Shown here: one piece after another, positions 18,245-26,600 of the stretch
How positions within the stretch are numbered: the first letter of the stretch is position 1
How the letters are laid out: each line of letters opens with the position of its first letter
Assembly (NCBI GenBank): GCA_013911165.1
Contig: JACETR010000012.1
Span: 1 to 51,688 of the forward strand
Source of the DNA: Planctomycetota bacterium
GTDB taxonomy: Bacteria > Planctomycetota > UBA8108 > UBA1146
Length of the DNA stretch: 51,688 nucleotides
Direction of reading: 5' to 3'
Made by a program: the position numbers and the translations under genes
The notes under the pieces: model-generated
The model's database searches: none
What the model was told of the DNA's origin: nothing
The model's input: the letters and a program-made list of their open reading frames with translations, nothing else

Positions 18245-20365
18245 CTATCCGTTGTCCCGGATATTGCGATCGATGGAGATCACGCCATCCCATTCGGTCG
18301 GGGGGTGAGCGATCAAATCCTCACAGCGGGAAACAAGGATTTGAGAGGGAGCGTCTTCCGGTGCGAGGGAACGGATGCCGTTGAACGACTTGAGGGCTTG
18401 TTCGAAATTTCCCTGAATGTATTCATCCAATGCCGCTTCATGCATTTGAGCCAGCTCGAATTGTTCTTTTGAGGCCTCTGAAACAGGGCAAACCAACTCG
18501 TAGATAGTTCCCCCCTGACGTCGGCCTTTGACTGCCACCCTGTCGAGGATTCGGAAGTGGAAATCTTCCGCTGCGATCATTTGAACTTCTTCGCTGGTGA
18601 TGATGCTGGTGCCATAGACTTTATTGAGGCCTTCAAGGCGACTGGCGAGATTGACAGAATCTCCAAGAATGGTGTAGTTCAGCCGTGTTGAGGAACCGAT
18701 GTTTCCAACCCTGACAGGACCAGTGTGCAATCCGATTCTGGCTCGCAGTGCAGGGAGATTTCTTTGCCGCCAGTCTGCTCGCAGTTCCTTCAGGCTTTGT
18801 TGGGATTGAAGGGCTGCATGGCAGGCTTTGGAGGTGACCCGGCGTCCATCGACCTCCGCAATCCAGAAGGCCATGATGGCGTCACCGATGAACTTGTCGA
18901 GAATCCCTGACTGGCGATGAATCTGTTGACTCATTCCTTCGAGATATTCACCGCCCAATTGAACCAGTTGATCGGGATCGAGAGATTCAGCGACTTCGGT
19001 GAAACCGATGATGTCGGAGAAGAAGATACAGGCTTTGGCTTCTTCCATGCCAGGAACAGCGATCTTGTCTTCCGTTACCAGTTTTCGTACGACTCGTGAA
19101 GGAACATATTTTTCGAAAGATGTCAGTGCGTGACGCATCAATTCCATCCGCGATTGCATCTCGTTCAGTTCTCGCAATCGTGAAGGGCGTGGGGGGTGAT
19201 CTCGATCCGACTCCTCAATTTTGAACTGTGCGATCTGGTCCATACCCTTGTTCAGTTCCATCACAGGTCGAGTGATGCCTTCCGCAGTTCTCCAGACGAG
19301 GGGAGCGGTGATCACAATCAGGATCAAAAAAGCGATGGCGGTGAAGCGGGTGCGTTCGCTGATTTCCATCGTCAGGTCTGATCGGGGAATAGCCAAAAGA
19401 CTGACCCACTTTTGGTCTACGTCGAGCTCGACCATCAGCCACGAAAGAAAAATGTCACCATTTTCAGAAGACATCTCGACTGTGCCACTTGTCGGCCAGG
19501 TGTCGGGAGAATCGGAGTGGATTTGTGTCAGGTGTTGAACAGCCTCACGAATAAGGGCGGTGGGAGAATCCACACCACGAACCCTGCGGTAGGTCGTCTC
19601 TTCTCCGCTGGTGGACTTTTGTAACTGGAAAGAATCGAGGGCACTGGATGCGACCAGAATGCCATTTGAGTCGAGCAGGACGATCTCTCCATGCTCCGTG
19701 GTGTCCAATTCGGAGAGAAACTGGTTGAGAGGGCCGAGGGTCAAATCACAGGCGCTGATCAAACTCACGCCATCTTCGTCAGTGTTGACCTCGAAGTGGG
19801 TGATGCCCAGTTGGGGAACCCCTGAGAAGCGATAGACAGGAGTCCAGCCTGACTTCTTTTTCGCCATCGCTTCGGTGAACCAGGGGCGTACGGTGGCATC
19901 AAAATTAGAGATGAAGGAAACCTTTCCGTCGGGAGAGATTTCCGTGAGCCCCGGTTTTCCGGGGGTGCTTTGCAGTTTCAGATATTGATTGGAATCCGAG
20001 CGCTGAATTCCGAAAAGTTCTCCTTCAGGAGAGCAAGTAAAGAGAGTCGTGATATGAGAATTTCGTTCGAGGACGCCTTTTTGATAGGAGTAAGTCAGCC
20101 CTCGCTGGCTCTCCGAGCCGAGCGGAATCAGTTGGCTGGAAAAGACATTGGCTTGATTTTCAGAATGTGATTTTGCGGATTCAAGAACCGTCAGGATTCT
20201 TTCCTCTATTCGCAGTTCAATTTCTGAACTGAGCTGCCTTGAGAGGGTGTCGACTGCGGATTTCCCGTTGCTATACCAAAGGAATCCTGTGACCAGAATG
20301 GCGACAAGCACCTCGCTGATCATCAGCGTGAGGATTACGGATCGGATGGAATAGGTCTTTTTCAT
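18245..20365 (-). CDS. Membrane adenylate cyclase with extracytoplasmic Cache sensor
   Basis: 706 residues: TM1 (~10-30), a dCache-like sensor (~35-335, with RPWFTEAMAKKKSGWTPVY), TM2 (~341-359), a HAMP-like linker (~360-415) and a class III cyclase domain (~440-625). Metal Asp451 (FFSDIIGFT) and Asp495 (LDKFIGDAIMAFW), adenine-specifying Lys491 and Asp569, and transition-state Asn572/Arg576 (VNLASRLE) are all present, so it should make cAMP. A C-terminal TPR-like helix pair and PPTEWDGVISI are usual in such cyclases. It responds presumably to a small extracellular ligand. Position: 27 bases after clpS and before the methyltransferase. Homologues are numerous in bacteria with cAMP signalling. 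Confidence 0.9.
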   Translation of the reverse strand: MKKTYSIRSVILTLMISEVLVAILVTGFLWYSNGKSAVDTLSRQLSSEIELRIEERILTVLESAKSHSENQANVFSSQLIPLGSESQRGLTYSYQKGVLERNSHITTLFTCSPEGELFGIQRSDSNQYLKLQSTPGKPGLTEISPDGKVSFISNFDATVRPWFTEAMAKKKSGWTPVYRFSGVPQLGITHFEVNTDEDGVSLISACDLTLGPLNQFLSELDTTEHGEIVLLDSNGILVASSALDSFQLQKSTSGEETTYRRVRGVDSPTALIREAVQHLTQIHSDSPDTWPTSGTVEMSSENGDIFLSWLMVELDVDQKWVSLLAIPRSDLTMEISERTRFTAIAFLILIVITAPLVWRTAEGITRPVMELNKGMDQIAQFKIEESDRDHPPRPSRLRELNEMQSRMELMRHALTSFEKYVPSRVVRKLVTEDKIAVPGMEEAKACIFFSDIIGFTEVAESLDPDQLVQLGGEYLEGMSQQIHRQSGILDKFIGDAIMAFWIAEVDGRRVTSKACHAALQSQQSLKELRADWRQRNLPALRARIGLHTGPVRVGNIGSSTRLNYTILGDSVNLASRLEGLNKVYGTSIITSEEVQMIAAEDFHFRILDRVAVKGRRQGGTIYELVCPVSEASKEQFELAQMHEAALDEYIQGNFEQALKSFNGIRSLAPEDAPSQILVSRCEDLIAHPPTEWDGVISIDRNIRDNG

Positions 20366-20392
20366 CTCAAATCAACTCGGTAAGAGGCCACT

Positions 20393-20827
20393 CTAACCGT
20401 CTTTCTCGAGGGTTGCCTGCAAACCAAAAGCGTGAAGTTGAGAGACGTATCGCTCCCCTTTTTCCTGCTCAGTCGTGCAGACGATGGATTTACCATCGTG
20501 GTGAACTTCCAGCATATGTCGAGTGGCAGTTTCCTTGGAGTGGCCAAAGATTTTCTGCAACACGTAGACGACATAGCTCATGAGATTGACCGGATCGTTC
20601 CAGACGATGACCTTCCAAAGGTGGTCTAATTCTTCTTCGAGGGCAACTGAGGACTCTCGTTCTTCCTCTGGAGCACCCTCTGGAAAAAAACTTCCCCGAA
20701 TTGGGGTCAGCCATGATTCATCATTGTCGTTGTCGTGAATTACTGGTTCGGTAAGCAATCTTCGTCTGTTTCCTGTTTTGGCTCTGAAGCGTTTCCTCTC
20801 GCCCTTTGGGCAGGAATCGCAGGACAT
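20393..20827 (-). CDS. clpS: ClpS-like adaptor for N-degron substrates, with N-terminal extension
   Basis: 144 residues from ATG 20827, after GAAGGA; an alternative upstream start at 20860 would overlap the divergent gene. The C-terminal ~80 residues are a ClpS domain: WKVIVWNDPVNLMSYVVYVL (Asn-Asp of the N-degron pocket), KIFGHSKETATRHMLEVHHDG and RYVSQLHAFGLQATLEKD. The WNDPVNLMSY sequence is of the actinobacterial type rather than the enterobacterial LNDD type. The ~65-residue extension starts MSCDSCPKGERKRFR, basic with a CxxC, then becomes acidic. ClpS delivers N-degron proteins to ClpAP/ClpCP. An aat gene lies at 35525. It heads the cyclase-methyltransferase-DUF2017 group. Confidence 0.88.
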   Translation of the reverse strand: MSCDSCPKGERKRFRAKTGNRRRLLTEPVIHDNDNDESWLTPIRGSFFPEGAPEEERESSVALEEELDHLWKVIVWNDPVNLMSYVVYVLQKIFGHSKETATRHMLEVHHDGKSIVCTTEQEKGERYVSQLHAFGLQATLEKDG

Positions 20828-20858
20828 CGTATCCTTCAATGGAGGATTCAACGATGTC
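20822..20858. repeat. Inverted repeat spanning both divergent start codons (clpS / 20854 gene)
   Basis: GACATCGT (20822-20829) and ACGATGTC (20851-20858) are perfect inverted copies, each containing one of the two divergent ATG starts. The 21 bases between hold both ribosome binding sites (GAAGGA on minus, GGAGGA on plus). Confidence 0.5.
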
Positions 20859-21549
20859 AATATTGAGTAAAAAACCGCTGTTTCCGGCTGTCCTTTTGAC
20901 TGCGGTCATCTGTGGAGCCGTAATCTTTCTGATCGGAATGCCGGGGGAGGCAATTGGTGACTCTGGACCGGTTCCTGAGGCCGTGGAGCCTGCCTATGCT
21001 TCCGGAGACGAGATCCTGATTCAAGATCTCATCGATCGAATCGAGCGTCTCGAGGGAGAACTGAACCGGGTTCAGAACAGTTCCCAGCAGCCCCAAATGA
21101 TGGCGATGTTGGAGGGCTTCAAGTCAGAGATTGAAGAGTTCAGGGAAAATCACTCCAACCAGAAAACATCGGTTGAATCCGATTCGTCTGAAGATTCCCC
21201 AGTGGAGGCCTCAGAAGATGATTTCACTGTTGAGGACACGAAGAAATCCGTGATTCATGAACAGGTGTTTTCATTTGAAGGTCCGGTCGTCCCTGAAGCT
21301 CTGGTCTTGATTCAGGGGAACGATGCAGGACATCCGATATTTGTTGAAGTGATGGATCGTCACGGTAATTGGGTTGAGGTGTACACCCAGAATTTCCCTT
21401 CAGGCCTACCTACCTCGGAAACCTGGATCGAGTGCCCAGGGGCCCCCATGACGGAGTCTGTCAGGATTTTTGTTGAGGGTGGATCAGGAGTAGAGACGGT
21501 GGCTGCCGAGAATGCTGAATCTCTCTACTGGAGTTCTTTTTCAGACTGA
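20854..21549 (+). CDS. Membrane-anchored coiled-coil protein of unknown function
   Basis: 231 residues from ATG 20854, preceded by GGAGGA. N-terminal hydrophobic segment FPAVLLTAVICGAVIFLIG (~10-28) serves as anchor or signal. Residues ~50-75 form a coiled coil (LIQDLIDRIERLEGELNRVQ), followed by a Ser/Glu-rich linker (~100-130) and a beta-rich C-terminal domain (~140-231) with ALVLIQGNDAGHPIFVEVMD and SVRIFVEGGSGVETV. I do not recognise the family. It is divergent from clpS with 26 bases between start codons, and converges on the 486-residue secreted protein gene. Confidence 0.6.
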   Translation: MSILSKKPLFPAVLLTAVICGAVIFLIGMPGEAIGDSGPVPEAVEPAYASGDEILIQDLIDRIERLEGELNRVQNSSQQPQMMAMLEGFKSEIEEFRENHSNQKTSVESDSSEDSPVEASEDDFTVEDTKKSVIHEQVFSFEGPVVPEALVLIQGNDAGHPIFVEVMDRHGNWVEVYTQNFPSGLPTSETWIECPGAPMTESVRIFVEGGSGVETVAAENAESLYWSSFSD

Positions 21550-21584
21550 AGTGGATTGATTCCATTCAAGCAGGAATCTGATTC

Positions 21585-21628
21585 CAGAAAAGAAAAATGG
21601 GTCCCGGTGATCGAATCACCGGGACCCA
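21585..21628 (-). terminator. Strong rho-independent terminator
   Basis: A 14-bp perfect stem (arms 21598-21611 and 21615-21628, CGA/TCG loop). On the minus strand it is followed by CATTTTTCTTTTC, a good T-tract, so it ends the secreted-protein transcript. It may also act on the plus strand gene ending at 21549. Confidence 0.85.
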
Positions 21629-21674
21629 CTTTGATTTCACTTGAGCACGGAAAGTGCCCTTCGGAAATTCTGGT

Positions 21675-23135
21675 TTATCCAGCGTCAGGAATGCAGCTGT
21701 CCGGATCGTTCTCACAACGGTCAAACAGCTCAGAGAAGACGACGCCATCGGTAGCGTGACGGGCCTCAAGGGTGATTCCGGTCACGTTGGCTGCATTGGC
21801 AGTCGGGATCAGGTCGAACTCAATGCGAGCACCGAACTGGGCACCCGGAGCCGGAGCGTTGTTTTCGTCAACGGCAGCCTCCAGCGGAATGTTGAACTCC
21901 AGGGAACCACCGTTATCGGTGTGAATGATCGCGACCAGCGTGATGCCATCAGGCTCGTCCACGCCACCACGGAAACGAATCTCGTTTCCGTTATCGTTGT
22001 AGCGCCAGCGCTCAACAGAAACCTCAACGACTCCGTCGAAGTTCACAAGGGAGGTGAAGACTTCCATGGCGTACATCACGTGGTCACCCACCATGTATCC
22101 AACCATGTCGATTCCCTGTCCTTGCATCTGGGTCATGAACATTTCACGCGGAATGGCCTGCTCGAAGGCACCAAACACTTCAGCCGGGAAGCGAGGATCC
22201 TGGTTGAACATGCACAGAAGACCATCGACCACGAAGCAGTCGGGGGTTCCGGTGACGATGTTGCCGTCGTTGTCCAGATGCGAAGGAGTTCCCGGAGCGA
22301 TGAAGCTGACTTCACCTGCTGCGGTGTTCTCGGAAAGCTCGTAGACATTCACGGTATCGGGGATCAGGTACTCTCCACCGTCGATCGGATCAATGTAAAC
22401 GTGACCGGCACTCTTGAAGGTACCACCGGACTGTCTCGGGTAGATGTAGGTCGTTGTACCGTCTTCGTTGTCAATGAGTCCATTGCGTGCACGGAAGTCG
22501 GCGGGAAGCGCAGCGGCGATTCCAGGAAGGTTCAGTGCATTCTCAACCAAAGAGAAGTGGTTTGCGGCAATTTTCTCAATAGTGTTTGCCACGTCACGCT
22601 CGCTACGGCTGTTCACTCCGGGGAAACCCGTGGCCAGGTGTGCTTCCTGAGTGGAGAAGAGAGAACGAGTCGCACCGGAACGAAGAGGTCCACCAATACC
22701 GGTGGTCACACCGGAAACCAGAGCAAGCTCAGTGCCGCCGAGGTTCAGGTAGGGAGAACCGGGCATGGCGTTGATGTCAGCCATGCGATCAAACTGTGCA
22801 GTCGAAATCGGAGCATGAGTCAGCTCACCATTCAAACCAAGCTCGATCATCTCAGTGGCTTCAAATTCGTAGGGGCCACCATTGAGCTCCAGCGGAATTG
22901 TGACGATTTTACCCACAGCGGTGCAGGTCCAGGCGTCAAGATCGATGTCCCAAGCAGGGCCTTCGGTATTGAAGAAGCGAAGAGCCGGATCACGCTGCAG
23001 CATGCGCTCAGTGTCATCAGCGGTTCCCCAGACTCCGTCAGCACCGGGGTGCTTGATTTTTGCAGTTTGAGCCATCACAGGGCTTGTAAACAGAACGGCG
23101 AGTAATACTGCCGAAACTCTAAAAAGGTTGCTCAT
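21675..23135 (-). CDS. Secreted 486-residue protein of unknown function
   Basis: Signal peptide at 1-22 (FRVSAVLLAVLFTSPVMAQ). The mature part opens with HPGADGVWGTADDTERM, a calcium-loop-like GxDGxxGTxDD pattern seen in many exported proteins; the middle has several Gly/Asn loops and alternating beta strands, ending in a domain (VEVSVERWRYNDNGNEIRFRGG ... IEFDLIPTANAANVTGITLEARH) that reads like a beta sandwich. Four Cys near the C-terminus (CENDPDSC) and others could pair. I recognise no family. A strong terminator and a 510-base upstream region with dyads suggest a separately regulated, possibly abundant, exported product. The Shine-Dalgarno is modest (GAGAGGG). Confidence 0.7.
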   Translation of the reverse strand: MSNLFRVSAVLLAVLFTSPVMAQTAKIKHPGADGVWGTADDTERMLQRDPALRFFNTEGPAWDIDLDAWTCTAVGKIVTIPLELNGGPYEFEATEMIELGLNGELTHAPISTAQFDRMADINAMPGSPYLNLGGTELALVSGVTTGIGGPLRSGATRSLFSTQEAHLATGFPGVNSRSERDVANTIEKIAANHFSLVENALNLPGIAAALPADFRARNGLIDNEDGTTTYIYPRQSGGTFKSAGHVYIDPIDGGEYLIPDTVNVYELSENTAAGEVSFIAPGTPSHLDNDGNIVTGTPDCFVVDGLLCMFNQDPRFPAEVFGAFEQAIPREMFMTQMQGQGIDMVGYMVGDHVMYAMEVFTSLVNFDGVVEVSVERWRYNDNGNEIRFRGGVDEPDGITLVAIIHTDNGGSLEFNIPLEAAVDENNAPAPGAQFGARIEFDLIPTANAANVTGITLEARHATDGVVFSELFDRCENDPDSCIPDAG

Positions 23136-23645
23136 AGGTATAACCCTCTCGCAAATATGTCAGCCGCCCATATTCTGTTCGGGCCGTCCTGACGAAATGG
23201 AATAAACACACACCAGCAAACAAAGGGCTGAAGACTCTTCAAAAAGAACCTGTGTCCCCTTCACGAAACGTGATGGATGTACAGGATTCCCGCCTTGGAG
23301 ATCCTCAACACCAGCAACATTACTGTTGTTATGGCATGTGCACTAACAAAAGTTTTTGTAATAGAACTATCGGGACAGTACCGAGAATAGTTGTAAAACG
23401 GCCCTGAGAGACCGAATTTGGATCTGGAGGTGCAAGGCAGCAGGATTTTGCGAACTGAGGCATTCTGTTGTAGTTAACCGGTGAGGACGTCTGGGGAATA
23501 CAAGGAGGTATACTTCTTCCGGTTGCCCAAAGGCGTCCCAATAGAATGTTAATACACAATGGAAGGGTAACAAACGTTAGTCAGGTATGACATTTCTGAC
23601 GAATTCAAGGGCAACGGTGGCTGAAGTTGTGTTGGAAATTTCAAC
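23136..23645 (-). other. 510-base intergenic leader/promoter region with several dyads
   Basis: No supported ORF. It lies between two minus-strand genes, so it is the promoter and probably a long 5' leader of the secreted-protein gene. Structure by eye: an operator-like dyad at 23326-23349; an imperfect inverted repeat AACTAT...ATAGTT near 23365-23392; and two mutually exclusive pairings at 23476-23542 (AACCGG with CCGGTT, and GGACG with CGTCC), which cross and so could form alternative or pseudoknotted RNA. I recognise no known riboswitch class. Confidence 0.4.
23326..23349. promoter_or_regulatory. Operator-like dyad upstream of the secreted-protein gene
   Basis: TTGTTA (23326-23331) and TAACAA (23344-23349) flank a GC-containing core; 9 of 12 positions of the two halves are symmetric. 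Size and symmetry fit a dimeric repressor or activator site. Motif only. Confidence 0.3.
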
Positions 23646-26600
23646 TTAACTTGGGGGGCTGACCCTCTGGTTCCAGTCGTTGGCCAATTGCCGCAGATCG
23701 ATTTCAACGGGCTGAGAATCTGTGTCTCCTGAGAAGAATGCAGATTCAACCGTGCGGATGTCATCCTGAAGTTGTTTGACCAGGGCTTCGTCCCCGATTG
23801 ATTTTGAGTTCTCGATTTTTTGCAAGTACTGCAAAAGGCTCAAGCCGCTGAGGGTTTCGGGAATCTTCCATGGGTCGATGTGCTCTGTGGTCTCTGGACT
23901 GCTTCTCAAAAATCTGAAACCGAGCAAGAGTGCAAGTAAACCTGCAGCGATCTGCCACACCTCGAGTCCACTGGATTTAGCCAATGACAATTCGGCATTG
24001 GGAGAATCCAAAGTGACGATGTCAAAGTCGGTGTATTGCTTGCAGACTCGGTCACTTCCTTCGGCAACTTCCGGAAACTGAAAAACAGCTGCGCCTGTGG
24101 AGGTGAGGTCTCTCTGGAATCGCAGCGTCCAGGATCTCTCAGTCTTGGCAACGATCGGAGTCGCCATTGGATTGGACGCGATCAGTTCATCGTGCATCTC
24201 GGTGATGTTCAGACCGTTATCGAGAAAGCCATCGACCTCTGCGAGTTGGAATCCTGAATCCGCAAACGCTTTTTTCCAATTGGGAACCAGTTGATTCAAT
24301 GGAGGCAGAACCCCAAGACCATCAGCAAGAATCTCCATTCCCAGAGTTCCATTTTCCAATTCTCGATCATCGAGGGTGAGCTCGACTTTTGCTGTGCCAT
24401 GTGTGGGTCGTGGAGTGCTATTGGTGGAAGCGACGATGGGAATCACGGGTGTGACCACCGGGATTCTTACAGATCCGTTGGTACCATCTTCAAAATCCAG
24501 ATCGATGCGGACTTCAGGGATGAGATCCACTGAGGCATCCTTCGCCTTCATGATCACATAGGCGAATGACTTTTCCATCCAGCCTGGACGGTTGAAGGAG
24601 AAGGGCTTGAAGTCCGGGTCGTTGAATTGAATGGCGACGATTTCGAAGTGCTCGGAGAACGCTTCACGAATTCGACTTTCCAGATCGTCTTTGTAATCCA
24701 TCGGCTGCTGGGCGAGCGGCGTGTACACCTGATTGTGAAGGTAGATGTCGAAACCCTTGGATTCACGCTCCAGGGCATCGGTGTAACGCAGTGACAAGTG
24801 AAGACCGAATGGATCCGTTCCCACATCGGTGCCGCCGTCGACCTTGCAATGGAATTCGACCTCCGCTTCAAGGTCTTCATAGAGCATCGCCAATCTGCGG
24901 GTCCCCATTCCTGCGGGGTGATCCTCAATGATGCGCATGGCGTGGCGAACAAATCTTGACCGGAGATCTGCGGGTACGTTTCCAATGGCAGATTCGACCC
25001 CTGCGGAAAACTGTTCGAGATGGGCGGACTTCTTCAGGGAGTCGAGTTCATTGAAGATTTCCAGAATTCTCATGACCTGATCATTCTCCGGTCGCGTGGT
25101 CACCGTCAGAAAACTCAGCTCACTGGCTCCGAGGGCGGTGGTAAACCACTGAAGGTAGAGACGGGTATCGATGGGCTGTCTGCCTGAGAGCACCTGATTC
25201 ATGTACAGGTCGCTGGCTTCACGATAGTTGGAGAATGCGGCCTCTCTTTGGGGAATGTAGCGCTCCAGATCCGGGTCGAGTTCACGCCAGTATTCTCCCA
25301 GATCAAAATAGAGGTTTGCGCTGACCACGCGGGCTTCCCAGGATTCGGGATCCTGAGTGAAGGCCGATTCGAGAAGGGTTTGGCCGAGAGAGTAGCCTCG
25401 CTCCACCTCCTGTTGAATTTCCTTGGTGGTTCTGCGGGTTCCAGCAGACTTTTGAACATTGGGATCACGCCAGTTTCGCTGGAGTCGTTTCCAAAGACTG
25501 CGGGCGATCTCGATGGAAATCTGCGGATCCAATTCGGCGACAGGGCCGAAGATCTTCTCGATATCCTCAACTCGATACACTTCGGCTCGGCTGTGGCTGA
25601 CCGTGAAGGCATTGACCAATCCGGGCCAATCCAGATCCTTGAGGCCGAGGCTATTGAACTCCACGAGAACGTCAGCCAACTGTCTCAGGCTTCTTCTTTG
25701 TTTGGAGCGGGTAAGCGGAGCACTCGGTTGTCCGCCCATCATTCCCGGATAGTAGAAAACTCCCGAAGAGGTCACCGTCCTTCTCTCAAAGTAGTTTTCG
25801 TCTGGGCGGTTGGGGTCGAGGTTCTGCGACCAGGATTGGATCAGCGCCGCCGAAAGGGAGTCTGCATCCATGGCTTCGTCGGAGCAGCTGTGACGAACGA
25901 AGGCGAGGGCATTTTTGGGGTCGTCCTGGGTTGCAAGGATCCGAATCGATTTTTCTGCCAACGGCTGGCGAATCTCAGGTGACACTTCAGGGAGCCAGGC
26001 GGCAGTCGGGGCTATTCGGGAGAGATCAGCGGTTTCAATCCACGAGTTTCTACGTCCTGACTTTTTGAGACTGCGATCCATCTCCATGACAAAGACCCGG
26101 GCAATGTCATCCATTAATGCTCTTTGAAGATCCTTGTTGCTTGCGTCCTTCAGCAAAGCGGTTGTCAATTCATGGAGAGAGTCGAGAACATTCAGGAGTT
26201 CGAGAGGATTGATGTTCCTGGCCTTGGCCAGTTGTGCATGCCGGTGAAGCAGTTCCAGAACCAACAATCGGCCAGGATTATTGTTTGCGAATGCACTGCC
26301 GTACCATTCCTCTTTCCACTCAGCGGGCATCATGATGATGAGTTCCGCAAATTTTTCCAAAGCACGAGCACGTTGTCTCGATTCCACTTCTGAATCCGGA
26401 AACAGACCAAGAAGCAAATCCGCAGCAATAATCAGGGAGTTCCTGCGTTCCAACTCCGGGGTTTCAGAATCCATCGCCACTGCCACATTGTAGATCGCAT
26501 GGCGAATCCTCAGCTCAGCAGGAGCATCTCCACTTGCAGGAAGGGGATCCATGAAGTTCACAGTTTCCTTATGCAGGCCCGCTTCAATCAGCAGGTCGCA

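Noticed and set aside
21654..23105. 483-codon open frame antisense to the secreted-protein gene
   Set aside because: It is codon-aligned with the real gene and open only because that gene avoids TTA, CTA and TCA codons; composition is unlike a protein, and signal peptide and terminator favour the minus strand.
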